Source: Prevotella sp. MA2016 (lineage in GTDB: Bacteria; Bacteroidota; Bacteroidia; Bacteroidales; Bacteroidaceae). From it: 64,000 nucleotides of DNA. The notes below the pieces were generated by a model, which saw only the letters and a program-made list of their open reading frames with translations, had not been told where the DNA came from and made no database searches. Location: contig NZ_JHUW01000011.1 of NCBI RefSeq assembly GCF_000619825.1, positions 124,001 through 188,000 on the forward strand, in the 5' to 3' direction. The position numbers were made by a program, and so were the translations under genes. This document shows positions 1-8,518 of this stretch, piece after piece; within the stretch, counting starts at the first letter, position 1, and each line of letters starts with the position of its first letter.

Positions 1-1016
1 AAGATGCTCAGCAGACCAGTGGTACTCTCTGATTTCTCATCAATCTTTGTTGACCAAGATGACGGCAGAGTTATCTCAAATGCGCCTAAGAACGAAGCGG
101 CGAATACCACCAGCAATAGACAGAAGAAGATGTTGAACACCGCATTGGTTGCCAAAGCATTGAGCGCACTAGCACCAAACAGTAAGGTTACTGCCAAACC
201 TAACAGCACATAGATAACTACAATGCTCAGACCATAAGTAGTCGCCTCACGGATTGCCTTAGAACGATCCTTATTCCGCTTCAAGAAAAAGGATACCGTC
301 ATTGGAATGATAGGCCATACACAAGGCGTGAACAAAGCGATGAAGCCACCCAAGAAGCCCTCGATAAATATCAACCACAGAGCCATACTCTCCGTAGGTG
401 CCGAATTGCCATTAAAAGCCTGAAGCTCAGAGATAACCGGCGTCCAAAGATTGGCAGCCAGGCTATCGCTGCCGAAATCGGCAGCGGGGCTAACAGTGCT
501 AGCCGGACTAGTTAGGCTAGTATCAGCAGCAGAAATCTGCTGCTCTGGCTGACTTTCAGCCAGAGAACTTGCACCTGACGCTTTCAGCTGAACCTCAGAT
601 GGAGGCAGGCAGGCCTGATCATTACAAGCACCATACTCCACATAGCAGTCGATATCATACTTGGGTTTGGTAAACTTTATCTTTTGTACAAAAGTAACAG
701 CATTCTCAAAATACCGTACTTCCATCCCGAAGAGTTTATCCTGCTGCTTGATTTCTTTACCACGAGCCTGCAATTTTCCAACAGGCTGTGCACCATCCAT
801 TTTCACAGAGTTGAACGTGGCTGAAATAGGGCCATCAGAGCCAAGACCGGTAGAATAAACATGCCAACCGGCATCAATGGTAGCCTTAAAGACGAGCTCA
901 GCCTCGCCATTCTTCAAATCCTTCAACTGTGTGGTGAAGTGTACTGGGTCCATTATCTGGGCCCTGACACTTAACACAGTCAGTACTAGCCATAGTATTG
1001 TGATGATTTTCTTCAT
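1..1016 (-). CDS. dsbD: Thiol:disulfide interchange protein DsbD, N-terminal part (cut by window edge)
   Basis: I read this directly from the minus strand; it starts at ATG 1014-1016 and is still open at base 1. A signal peptide (MKKIITILWLVLTVLSVRA) is followed by a periplasmic DsbD-alpha-type domain carrying the Cys pair in YGACNDQACLPP, then a Ser/Ala/Thr-rich linker, then membrane helices containing the GGFIALFTPCVWP motif typical of the DsbD/CcdA transmembrane core. DsbD family members move electrons from cytoplasmic thioredoxin to periplasmic thiol proteins. The rest of the membrane core and any C-terminal thioredoxin domain lie outside the window. The gene begins 10 nt after the glnN stop on the same strand, so it is probably co-transcribed with glnN; I see no separate promoter. 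Family assignment is secure, exact substrate range is not. Confidence 0.9.
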   Translation of the reverse strand, partial: MKKIITILWLVLTVLSVRAQIMDPVHFTTQLKDLKNGEAELVFKATIDAGWHVYSTGLGSDGPISATFNSVKMDGAQPVGKLQARGKEIKQQDKLFGMEVRYFENAVTFVQKIKFTKPKYDIDCYVEYGACNDQACLPPSEVQLKASGASSLAESQPEQQISAADTSLTSPASTVSPAADFGSDSLAANLWTPVISELQAFNGNSAPTESMALWLIFIEGFLGGFIALFTPCVWPIIPMTVSFFLKRNKDRSKAIREATTYGLSIVVIYVLLGLAVTLLFGASALNALATNAVFNIFFCLLLVVFAASFLGAFEITLPSSWSTKIDEKSESTTGLLSI

Positions 1017-1026
1017 ATATACCTTT

Positions 1027-3219
1027 TTATCTTATAAACAATAATTCGCGATATTTAGGCAGCGACCACAGACCATCTTCCACAATCATCTCCAGATGAT
1101 CTATCTCATAACGGATAGCATCCATCTTTGGACAAACAGTATCATGATAGCTCATGGCACGCTCGTGGATATTATAGATGCGATTAGCCACACGACGTGC
1201 TTCTGTCAAGTCATCAACCAATTGTTCGATACGCTCCGTACGCTCGGCGATCTCCTTAATCAGTTTCATATTGCGAGCCGAGAGACGCTCAGCCTCAGCC
1301 TTGGGGAACACATCCTTCATGCCCTGTACATTCTTGATGAGCTGACTCTGATAGTGTGTGCTCACAGGAATGATGTGATTCATCGAGAGGTCGCCCATAA
1401 CACGAGCTTCAATCTGAACAGTCTTCACGTATGTCTCCCACTTCACCTCATTGCGTGCCTCGAGCTCCTTACGATTCATCACCTTAACCGACTCGAACAT
1501 CTTAATGCTATCCTTATCAAGATAATGCTCGATAATCTTCGGTGTTGACTTCTCTACATCCAAGCCACGCTTAGCAGCCTCAGCCACCCACTCATCGCTA
1601 TAACCATTACCATCAAAACGAATAGGTTTGCAAGTCTTGATATCCTCACGCAGGACATCAACAATGGCAGAAAGTTTGCTATCGCCCTTAGCAATACGCT
1701 TGTCCACACGGTGCTTGAAGTTCTGCAGCGCCTCAGCTACAGCCGAGTTAAGTGCAATCATAGCCGATGCACAGTTAGACGAAGAACCTGGTGCACGGAA
1801 CTCGAAACGGTTACCAGTGAACGCAAATGGTGACGTGCGGTTGCGATCGGTATTATCGATAATCAAATCAGGAATCTGTGGGATATCAATCTCCATACCC
1901 TGCTTGCCCTTAATATTAAAGAGGTCATCCTTGTCAGAAAGTTCGATATGGTCAAGGAGCTCTGTGAGCTGCTTGCCCAGGAACGAACTGATGATGGCAG
2001 GAGGTGCCTCATTGCCACCCAGACGATGAGCATTTGTAGCGCTCACAATAGAGGCCTTGAGCAGACCGTTGTGCTTATATACAGCCATCAGCGTCTCGAC
2101 TATGAAGGTAACGAAACGCAGGTTCTCTTCAGGATTCTTACCAGGAGCGTGGAGCAGAGTACCATTATCGGCAGTCAGACTCCAGTTATTGTGCTTACCA
2201 CTACCATTGATACCATCAAAAGGCTTTTCGTGGAGCAGTACACGGAAACCATGCTTACGAGCCACCTTCTTCATCAACGACATGAGCAACATGTTGTGAT
2301 CGACTGCCAGATTACACTCCTCGAAGATTGGTGCCAACTCAAACTGATTAGGTGCCACCTCGTTATGACGCGTCTTACAAGGAATAGCCAACTCATAAGC
2401 CTGAATTTCCAAATCCTTCATGAAAGCTTGCACACGATCGGGGATAGTACCAAAGTAATGATCGTCCATCTGCTGGTTCTTGGCACTTTCGTGTCCCATC
2501 AGGGTGCGACCAGTGAGCATCAGATCTGGACGAGCCGAATACAAGCCTTCATCAACCAGGAAATACTCCTGCTCCCAACCCAAGTTCACCTGAACCTTGG
2601 TTACATTTTCATAGAAATACTGGCACACGTCGGTGGCAGCCTTATTAACAGCATGCAGCGAACGCAACAAAGGTGCCTTGTAGTCGAGCGCTTCACCAGT
2701 ATAAGCTATAAAGATGGTAGGAATACAGAGTGTATCATCGATAATGAATACTGGTGATGTAGGATCCCAAGCAGAATAGCCGCGAGCCTCGAAGGTATTG
2801 CGGATACCACCATTAGGAAAACTTGAAGCATCAGGTTCCTGCTGTACCAACAACTTACCACTGAAGTTCTCTACCATACCACCCTTGCCATCATGTTCTA
2901 CAAAGGCATCATGCTTCTCGGCTGTACCTTCAGTCAAAGGCTGGAACCAGTGGGTATAATGGGTTGCACCCATCTCCTGAGCCCATTTCTTCATACCATC
3001 GGCCACCTCATCAGCAATCGAACGGTCCAAACGAGCTCCATTGTCAATTACATCAATCAGTTTGTTGTACACTGTGATAGGCAGATATTTATACATCTTC
3101 TCACGAGTGAAAACATACTTTCCGAAATACTCAGAAGGACGCTCGATAGGCGCCTTCACCTCAACAGCTTTTTTCTTGAAAGCTTCCTCTACAACCTGGA
3201 ATCTTAGTTGATTTGACAT
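1027..3219 (-). CDS. glnN: Glutamine synthetase type III
   Basis: The 730-residue product matches the length of type III glutamine synthetases, which are much longer than type I/II enzymes and are typical of Bacteroidota. It makes glutamine from glutamate, ammonia and ATP in the cytoplasm. Visible family signatures include the N-terminal segment around RPSEYFGKYVFTREKMYKYL, NLGWEQEYFLVD (metal/glutamate-binding Glu residues), KTRHNEVAPNQFELAPIFEE and HEKPFDGINGSGKHNNWS (the GSGKHNNW catalytic loop). It lies 36 nt downstream of aguB on the same strand, so ammonia freed by AguA and AguB could be captured by this enzyme. The short leader before the ATG is an array of 8-nt repeats. dsbD follows after 10 nt. 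Confidence 0.97.
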   Translation of the reverse strand: MSNQLRFQVVEEAFKKKAVEVKAPIERPSEYFGKYVFTREKMYKYLPITVYNKLIDVIDNGARLDRSIADEVADGMKKWAQEMGATHYTHWFQPLTEGTAEKHDAFVEHDGKGGMVENFSGKLLVQQEPDASSFPNGGIRNTFEARGYSAWDPTSPVFIIDDTLCIPTIFIAYTGEALDYKAPLLRSLHAVNKAATDVCQYFYENVTKVQVNLGWEQEYFLVDEGLYSARPDLMLTGRTLMGHESAKNQQMDDHYFGTIPDRVQAFMKDLEIQAYELAIPCKTRHNEVAPNQFELAPIFEECNLAVDHNMLLMSLMKKVARKHGFRVLLHEKPFDGINGSGKHNNWSLTADNGTLLHAPGKNPEENLRFVTFIVETLMAVYKHNGLLKASIVSATNAHRLGGNEAPPAIISSFLGKQLTELLDHIELSDKDDLFNIKGKQGMEIDIPQIPDLIIDNTDRNRTSPFAFTGNRFEFRAPGSSSNCASAMIALNSAVAEALQNFKHRVDKRIAKGDSKLSAIVDVLREDIKTCKPIRFDGNGYSDEWVAEAAKRGLDVEKSTPKIIEHYLDKDSIKMFESVKVMNRKELEARNEVKWETYVKTVQIEARVMGDLSMNHIIPVSTHYQSQLIKNVQGMKDVFPKAEAERLSARNMKLIKEIAERTERIEQLVDDLTEARRVANRIYNIHERAMSYHDTVCPKMDAIRYEIDHLEMIVEDGLWSLPKYRELLFIR

Positions 3220-3222
3220 TGT

Positions 3223-3254
3223 ATCTTATATTTTTACTTTTTTATCTTTTTACC
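3223..3254 (-). repeat. Octanucleotide repeat array in the glnN leader
   Basis: Read on the minus strand, four 8-nt units follow each other: GGTAAAAA, GATAAAAA, AGTAAAAA, TATAAGAT. The array fills almost the whole 36-nt aguB-glnN gap and ends about 3 nt before the glnN ATG, where a ribosome-binding region would be. It is one of several 7/8-nt arrays in this window. Confidence 0.7.
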
Positions 3255-3255
3255 T

Positions 3256-4140
3256 TTAATCGATAAACCTCTTGGTTATATCTCCGTAGGCCTCGATGCG
3301 CCGATCACGCAGGAATGGCCACCAACGCCTAACTTGTTCAGAGCGCTCCATATCCATCTCTAAGACAATACTCTCCTCATCATCGGTAGATGCTTCATAA
3401 AGGATTTCGCCCTGAGGACCGGCCACGAATGAGGTACCCCAGAACTGAATGCCTCCAGTCTGACCGGAAGGATCCGCTTCAAAACCAACACGATTAACAG
3501 CAACTACTGGCAATCCGTTAGCCACGGCATGACCACGCATCACGGTTTGCCATGCCATACGCTGGCGCTGTTGTTCCTCGGGAGTATCACTCTCGGCATA
3601 GCCAATGGCCGTAGGATAGATGAGCATTTCAGCTCCCTGCAAAGCCATCAGGCGGGCTGCCTCTGGATACCACTGATCCCAGCACACCAGTACACCTAAC
3701 TTGCCGACTGATGTCTGGATGGGATGGAAGCCCAAATCACCAGGTGTGAAATAAAACTTCTCGTAATAAGCAGGATCGTCTGGAATGTGCATCTTACGAT
3801 ATTTGCCGACTATCTCGCCATTGCTCTCGATAACCACTGCCGTGTTATGATACAGGCCGGGGGCACGCTTCTCGAAAAGCGACACGACAAGTACCACGCC
3901 CAACTGCTTGGCCAGTTCACCATACAAGCGGGTTGACGGTCCTGGTATGGGTTCAGCAAGATCAAATAAATCCACATCCTCGGTCTGACAGAAATACAGG
4001 CTATTGTGCAGCTCCTGTAATACAATGAGCTGTGCACCACGTCTTGCCAAATCGGCAATTCCTTCGCTTAATCTCAGGATATTATCCTTCACGTCTGCAG
4101 TATTATGCTGCTGCAAAAAACCTACTCTCAGTTCTCTCAT
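3256..4140 (-). CDS. aguB: N-carbamoylputrescine amidase
   Basis: This is a nitrilase-superfamily amidohydrolase of about 294 residues that converts N-carbamoylputrescine to putrescine, CO2 and ammonia. The Glu-Lys-Cys catalytic triad is visible in LQELHNSLYF, YRKMHIPDDP and LVCWDQWYPEAAR, each in family-typical context. I place the start at ATG 4138-4140 (MRELRVGFLQQHN) because this matches the family N-terminus and overlaps the aguA stop as ATGA, a sign of translational coupling; an upstream in-frame ATG would add nine residues coded within aguA. Together with AguA it completes the agmatine route to putrescine. glnN is next downstream. Confidence 0.95.
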   Translation of the reverse strand: MRELRVGFLQQHNTADVKDNILRLSEGIADLARRGAQLIVLQELHNSLYFCQTEDVDLFDLAEPIPGPSTRLYGELAKQLGVVLVVSLFEKRAPGLYHNTAVVIESNGEIVGKYRKMHIPDDPAYYEKFYFTPGDLGFHPIQTSVGKLGVLVCWDQWYPEAARLMALQGAEMLIYPTAIGYAESDTPEEQQRQRMAWQTVMRGHAVANGLPVVAVNRVGFEADPSGQTGGIQFWGTSFVAGPQGEILYEASTDDEESIVLEMDMERSEQVRRWWPFLRDRRIEAYGDITKRFID

Positions 4141-5156
4141 AATCTTGGATATTGCATGGTGCAGCAATGAAGAGATCCATGCTGCTTAATAATACTTCTA
4201 CAATCTATACCGACTATCTCCCTGCCCTCGAAAGCTTCCCCTATCAGTTTCATAGCCTCAGCATCTAAATCAGACTGATTGTAAGTAGGCACCAAGACGG
4301 CACCATTCATAATCAGGAAGTTGGCATGGGTAGCAGGCAAACGCTCGCCATCTTCATCAAAGATGGGGCGAGGCATAGGCAACTTTATCAAGTTATAGGG
4401 TTTACCATCAACGGTTCGGAAGGTCTTGAGCTGCTCTTCCATCTTTTTCAGGTCGGCATACTGTTCATCATTCTCGTCGTCGCAACCTATATATAATAAG
4501 GTATCATGAGGAGCCACTCGCACCAAGGTATCGATATGTCCATCTGTATCATCTCCCACAAGATGACCATAATCTATCCAAAGCACACGCTCGGCACAGA
4601 GATCGCGCTTGAGTCGCAATTCTATTTCCTCCTTAGTCATCGGCTGGTTGCGATGAGGTGCCAACAAACAGCATGAAGTGGTAAAAACAGTACCTTTGCC
4701 ATCGCTTTCAATCGAACCACCTTCGAGCACGAAATCAAGGCAGTCAACATATTCGCCTTTCACCAGACCTTCATCATAGATATGGCGATTGATGGCATTA
4801 TCAAGATTGGCAGCAAACTTCTCACCCCAACCATTGAAACAGAAATCAAGCAGACGGGCGCCACCCGCATCATCTACTAACGTGATAAAACCATGGTCGC
4901 GAGCCCAAGTGTCGTTTGAGTTGACAGATGACAGTTGACAGTTGACAGTTAACTCAACTTCCTCAGGGCCAACGACCAGAAGATTCTCGCGGCTTGAGAT
5001 GGCGGCCGCCATCTCCTTGTAAGTCTCAGTGATTTCATTGAGCATGGGCGCCCAGTCAGTTTTATCGTGCGGCCAAGTTAGCTGCACCATTGATTGTGGC
5101 TCCCATTCAGCTGGCAAACGCCACCTTTTTTCTCCATTAAATTTTTCTATGCTCAT
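4137..5156 (-). CDS. aguA: Agmatine deiminase
   Basis: This 339-residue member of the peptidyl-arginine-deiminase-like (guanidino-group-modifying) family hydrolyses agmatine to N-carbamoylputrescine and ammonia. Family motifs include QLTWPHDKTDW near the N-terminus, NDTWARDHG around residues 81-89, DTDGHIDTLVRV, and the C-terminal catalytic-Cys segment HGSLHCCTMQYP. It is the first gene of the aguA-aguB(-glnN-dsbD) unit and has a TAACTTTG box 10 nt upstream of its ATG. Oddly, residues about 70-79, just before the conserved NDTWARDHG block, are coded by a tandem 7-nt repeat (4921-4948), so loss or gain of one unit would shift the frame. The motifs after the repeat are all in frame, so the present copy looks functional. 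Confidence 0.95.
   Translation of the reverse strand: MSIEKFNGEKRWRLPAEWEPQSMVQLTWPHDKTDWAPMLNEITETYKEMAAAISSRENLLVVGPEEVELTVNCQLSSVNSNDTWARDHGFITLVDDAGGARLLDFCFNGWGEKFAANLDNAINRHIYDEGLVKGEYVDCLDFVLEGGSIESDGKGTVFTTSCCLLAPHRNQPMTKEEIELRLKRDLCAERVLWIDYGHLVGDDTDGHIDTLVRVAPHDTLLYIGCDDENDEQYADLKKMEEQLKTFRTVDGKPYNLIKLPMPRPIFDEDGERLPATHANFLIMNGAVLVPTYNQSDLDAEAMKLIGEAFEGREIVGIDCRSIIKQHGSLHCCTMQYPRL
4921..4948 (-). repeat. Heptanucleotide tandem repeat inside aguA
   Basis: On the plus strand the units are TTGACAG, ATGACAG, TTGACAG, TTGACAG (four units, one mismatch). They code part of residues 70-79 of agmatine deiminase, immediately before the NDTWARDHG motif. Seven is not a multiple of three, so a change of one unit would frameshift the gene. 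Confidence 0.85.
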
Positions 5157-5166
5157 ATTTTTGGCG

Positions 5167-5174
5167 CAAAGTTA
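5167..5174 (-). promoter_or_regulatory. Promoter -7 box for aguA
   Basis: TAACTTTG on the minus strand fits the Bacteroidota TAnnTTTG element. It ends 10 nt before the aguA ATG, so the untranslated leader would be only a few nucleotides. No clear -33 box was found. Confidence 0.6.
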
Positions 5175-5217
5175 CAAAAAAATGAGTAATAACTGATGGC
5201 ATGATGAGATTTTTTTG

Positions 5218-5225
5218 TAATTTTG
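5218..5225 (+). promoter_or_regulatory. Promoter -7 box for the FetAB-like operon
   Basis: TAATTTTG on the plus strand, 15 nt upstream of the ATG at 5241. It is divergent from the aguA promoter, with about 44 nt between the two boxes. Confidence 0.6.
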
Positions 5226-5240
5226 CATTAACAAATTGCT

Positions 5241-5843
5241 ATGTTAGAGGTTAAAGACGCTACAATATCCGTTTCAGGGAAGGTTTTAGTAAAGAATCTA
5301 TCCTTTATTGCGGACGACGGAAAGATAACTTGCATCACGGGCCCAGAAGGTTCGGGAAAGACAACCTTTCTGCGTACGCTAATGGGGTTTCTACCTGTTA
5401 CAGAAGGATTTGTGAGTGTGGACGGCGAACTATTAACGATACAATCAGCACCTGCATTCCGTAAATTGATGTGCTATCTGCCTCAAACCATGCACATGCT
5501 GCGCCACCATCTATACAAGCCAGAAATACCAGTTACTGAACCTGAAGAATATTGTATATGGAATAACATCCTGCCTACAGCAACAAGTATTCCTGAGACA
5601 GAACCTTTGTCATCAGAGGATATATTCCGTCTGGCTAGTGAGACTATCGCAGCCGCAACAGACAAGACCATCATTGTGGCTGATGAACCTGCAGCTCATC
5701 TCTCACCAGGATATGCGCCTCAGATGTTGCAATTACTGCAAGAGCAGGCAGCTAAGGGCAAATGCGTGCTGATAGCCAGTCGCAACCCTCAGCTCATTGC
5801 TAACTCCCACCATATTATTGATTTAAACCAGTTCATATCATGA
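5241..5843 (+). CDS. FetA/YbbL-like ABC ATPase with degenerate motifs
   Basis: The 200-residue protein has the ABC ATPase fold start, a clear Walker A (GPEGSGKTT, residues 34-42), a Q-loop (YLPQ, Gln82) and a Walker B (IIVADEP, Asp148-Glu149). Between Q-loop and Walker B there is no LSGGQ signature; the equivalent place reads EPLSSEDI. The H-loop His is also missing: where families have SHD the sequence reads ASRNPQ. It is shorter than usual FetA-type ATPases (about 220 residues). The next gene, overlapping by ATGA, is a FetB/UPF0014-type permease, which suggests a FetAB-like exporter (in E. coli linked to iron homeostasis). Whether this ATPase can hydrolyse ATP productively is doubtful from the motifs. 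The reading frame itself is intact, so this is not simple gene decay. Confidence 0.75.
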   Translation: MLEVKDATISVSGKVLVKNLSFIADDGKITCITGPEGSGKTTFLRTLMGFLPVTEGFVSVDGELLTIQSAPAFRKLMCYLPQTMHMLRHHLYKPEIPVTEPEEYCIWNNILPTATSIPETEPLSSEDIFRLASETIAAATDKTIIVADEPAAHLSPGYAPQMLQLLQEQAAKGKCVLIASRNPQLIANSHHIIDLNQFIS

Positions 5844-6589
5844 CGACATCATTAATACTGCACACACTACTAGCACTTCTGCTTTTAGCGCTGCCTTTGG
5901 GAGCGCTCTATCTTTTCGACCGCCCATCCATCAGACCATTTGCCCTTGCTTTTGCAAAAGGCATTATACAACTATTTGTATTCTCGTTAGTAATCTGGGG
6001 TGTGTATAAGATTAACAGCCTGTGGATAGCAACAGGATGGTTGTTAGTGATGTCGATATGGGCAGGATGGCTTGTCATCAACAGATGCAAGGTGCCTGTC
6101 AAAAGTTATCTGTTTCCAACTTGTGGCGGTATGTTTACAGGCGTGTTGCTGACAGGATTATGGCTACTGTTTACCGTACTACCCATAGACTCCATCACGG
6201 TTAGGTGGTTTGTACCAGTAATGGCTATCCTACTTGGACATACAGCAACCATGCAGATAAAAGGGGTGAGCAACTTTGTGAACATGCTGCAACAGAATCG
6301 CTCACAATATGATTTCCTTTTAGGTAATGGCGCCTCACAATGGCAATCGCTGATACCTTTTATACGTACTAGTGTGTTGGCCATCCTTTCACCTACCATT
6401 GCCAACTTATCAACATTAGCATTAGCCACCCTACCCTTGCTGTTTTGCGGCATATTACTGGGCGGTTTCACACCTATCAATGCTTTTGCCGCCATGCTTT
6501 ATATGGTACTGGGGTGCATAGCCTCATCCATATTAGCACTGGGTATCACGATCGTTATCATTAAGTATCTTCATGTTTTACCACGATGA
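5840..6589 (+). CDS. FetB/UPF0014-family ABC permease
   Basis: This 249-residue, very hydrophobic protein has about seven predicted membrane segments. The C-terminal half keeps the FetB/UPF0014 pattern: an amphipathic stretch (GASQWQSLIPFIRTSVLA), then SPTIANLSTLALATLPLLFC and GILLGGFTPINAFAAMLYMV, which resemble the conserved region around the MTGQILAG motif of the family, although that motif is not exact here. It overlaps the upstream ATPase gene and the downstream nucleotidyltransferase-like gene by 4 nt (ATGA) each, so the three are co-translated. In E. coli, FetAB exports iron; substrate here is unknown. Both FetA and FetB look diverged, so this may be a distant subfamily with another cargo or function. 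Confidence 0.7.
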   Translation: MTTSLILHTLLALLLLALPLGALYLFDRPSIRPFALAFAKGIIQLFVFSLVIWGVYKINSLWIATGWLLVMSIWAGWLVINRCKVPVKSYLFPTCGGMFTGVLLTGLWLLFTVLPIDSITVRWFVPVMAILLGHTATMQIKGVSNFVNMLQQNRSQYDFLLGNGASQWQSLIPFIRTSVLAILSPTIANLSTLALATLPLLFCGILLGGFTPINAFAAMLYMVLGCIASSILALGITIVIIKYLHVLPR

Positions 6590-7500
6590 GAAAACTATTC
6601 TTTGAGTTAGTGCAAGTTTCAGTGGGACAGCTAGACGGCATGAGCCGCTTCCCCGAACCAGACGAGTGGCGAAAATTATTCGAGCTGTCCAGACGCCATG
6701 CTATAGCAGGCATCTGTTATCATGGTATTACCAGATTACAGGAACATGGGCTTGTGGCGCCTCAGGAATTATCGCACGACTGGTTGAAAGAAGTAGAGCA
6801 AACCAAAGAAATGAATCGTGGCAGGAGCAGAAGACTGATAAGACTTCAAGAGGAATTACGAACGCACCACTTGCGCTCATCCATTATAACCGGACCAGGA
6901 TTGGCACGTTTCTACGACCGTGAACTTCAAATGCAGAGATACACCAGAAGCATAAGCCTCTATGTATTTGGTTATAGGAACCAAGTGGATTTGAATCAAT
7001 GGAAGGATATCAACGTACACGTCTTTACCGAGCTGAATGCAGGCAAAGCAAATCAGCGCAATCATCGATTTGAGAAGTGGCTGCTCTTAAACAACGACCT
7101 GATGTTCAGTAAAGTGGGCGAATTGATTGTGCCATCGCATGCGATGACCATCATTCTTCAGATTGTTCATCTTTACAACCTTTTTCTTGATCGCCAAATG
7201 CGATTACGAGATTTAATGGACCTATTCTTTGTACTCCACTATGGTGATGAGAATAAAAATCAATATCAATTTTCAGAAAGAACCTTAGAAGAGGAGATTA
7301 AGAACTTAGGACTGACCCGCTTTACTCGCGGCATCATGTGGCTGATGAAAGAGGTATTTAACCTTGATGCTGGGCATCTGCTTGCTGAGCCCCTTGAAGA
7401 CGAAGGCAAATTTCTGCTGAACAAGACGATGAGCGGAAACTTCACCTTACAAGACTGGTGGCATAAGCTATGGTATTACACCTTCCAGAACCTGACTTAG
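6586..7500 (+). CDS. Nucleotidyltransferase-like protein (NTP_transf_5 type), active site lost
   Basis: The 304-residue protein resembles the Bacteroidota nucleotidyltransferase-like family (Pfam NTP_transf_5), often found in polysaccharide loci: an N-terminal helical region, then a conserved KGxGLAxLYP-like segment, here ITGPGLARFYDRELQMQ (residues 101-117). The metal-binding GDIDLWV-type motif that should follow reads RSISLYV (121-127), so both catalytic aspartates are replaced. The C-terminal half keeps the family helical part with HLYNLFLDRQMRLRDLMDLF. It overlaps the FetB-like gene by ATGA and its stop overlaps the convergent acyltransferase stop by 4 nt. I infer a catalytically dead or regulatory homologue; family assignment rests on memory of motifs, so moderate confidence. 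Confidence 0.6.
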   Translation: MRKLFFELVQVSVGQLDGMSRFPEPDEWRKLFELSRRHAIAGICYHGITRLQEHGLVAPQELSHDWLKEVEQTKEMNRGRSRRLIRLQEELRTHHLRSSIITGPGLARFYDRELQMQRYTRSISLYVFGYRNQVDLNQWKDINVHVFTELNAGKANQRNHRFEKWLLLNNDLMFSKVGELIVPSHAMTIILQIVHLYNLFLDRQMRLRDLMDLFFVLHYGDENKNQYQFSERTLEEEIKNLGLTRFTRGIMWLMKEVFNLDAGHLLAEPLEDEGKFLLNKTMSGNFTLQDWWHKLWYYTFQNLT

Positions 7501-8510
7501 GATTTATCGCTATATTTCACGCCAAACAGATAATGCCCTAAGAACGGACTGAGACGAATCACATAGCTGGCAATCAAACTAAGCGCCAGTACCACCAACG
7601 ATATCAGGAGTATCACAACGAACTCAACAAACTGACTGTCGTATGCTTTTAGCTGTTCTGCATAAGCCATGAGGAATCGTGGCAGGAAAAAATAGTGCAG
7701 CAGATAGACATCCAATGTTCGCGTACCCACATACTGCAAAGGTTTTGAAACATGCCATCTTTGAAGCCATGCAGAAGTAAGTCGGAAGAACGTAAATACC
7801 ATCACCATACCAGTAATCCCCCCCACATAGAAGCGGAACATCTCGAACATCAGATTGTCATGGTGCGAGGTGGAAGCAACCAAGGCAAAGACAGCCGTAA
7901 CCAATGCGATTACTACTGGTTTATCCGTCCATCGAATAAAGGTATCGAAATGCCGCTTGACACAAGTTCCTAAATAAAAAAACAAGAATAAGCGCCAGGT
8001 GGTTATGCTCAGGAAACCAGATGCATCTATCAACCACAATTGATAACCATCGGCTACAGAACGCAGACTATCATAATAGCGGGCATATATGAAAGCACCA
8101 ACAGTTAATGCCACAGCCATCAACGGCGTCCACTTTCTGCTGATACGAATCAGCAGCATATAGAGGATAAAATACTCAAAAAGGGCAAAGGTAAACCAAT
8201 ACCCTCCTTTGAGCGTACCTAACTGATGAAAAAACTCTGGTGGTGGTGCCAAGAGCAACAGAAATATAAAGGTAGGCAGCAGTTGTACCATCGCCTTATG
8301 TCTGGCGACGTCCTTAAACGGGCGTTGAGCTACCGACTCAAACAGCCAGCCACTAATCATAAAAAAGCATGGTAATCGAAACAGGATAAACACGGCATTA
8401 TAACCCATCCGCGAATCGCCCAAACAGAAATGACACACATGTGCAAACACCACGAGAATCATCGTAAATCCTCGCATCGCGTCTATGTATTCAATTCTCT
8501 GTTTACCCAT
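7497..8510 (-). CDS. Acyltransferase family 3 membrane protein
   Basis: The roughly 337-residue protein starts with RIEYIDAMRGFTMILVVFAHV, the typical first helix of acyltransferase-3 proteins (catalytic-type His in the first membrane segment), and contains about ten hydrophobic segments, including FMISGWLF and TLDVYLLHYFFLPRF. Such proteins O-acetylate or succinylate surface glycans. I choose ATG 8508-8510 (MGKQRIEYIDAMRG) rather than an upstream in-frame GTG at 8519, because the GTG lies within the promoter -7 box. The gene is divergent from the next acyltransferase and convergent, with a 4-nt stop overlap, with the nucleotidyltransferase-like gene. Confidence 0.85.
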   Translation of the reverse strand: MGKQRIEYIDAMRGFTMILVVFAHVCHFCLGDSRMGYNAVFILFRLPCFFMISGWLFESVAQRPFKDVARHKAMVQLLPTFIFLLLLAPPPEFFHQLGTLKGGYWFTFALFEYFILYMLLIRISRKWTPLMAVALTVGAFIYARYYDSLRSVADGYQLWLIDASGFLSITTWRLFLFFYLGTCVKRHFDTFIRWTDKPVVIALVTAVFALVASTSHHDNLMFEMFRFYVGGITGMVMVFTFFRLTSAWLQRWHVSKPLQYVGTRTLDVYLLHYFFLPRFLMAYAEQLKAYDSQFVEFVVILLISLVVLALSLIASYVIRLSPFLGHYLFGVKYSDKS

Positions 8511-8518
8511 TTCGCCCA

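Noticed and set aside
1096..2757. Several long plus-strand open frames opposite glnN
   Set aside because: They mirror the codon structure of glnN, have no family features and no start signals; they are shadows.
5241..5843. Simple pseudogene status for the FetA-like ATPase
   Set aside because: Frame, Walker A, Q-loop and Walker B are intact and the gene is tightly overlapped with its partner, so I treat it as a diverged protein.
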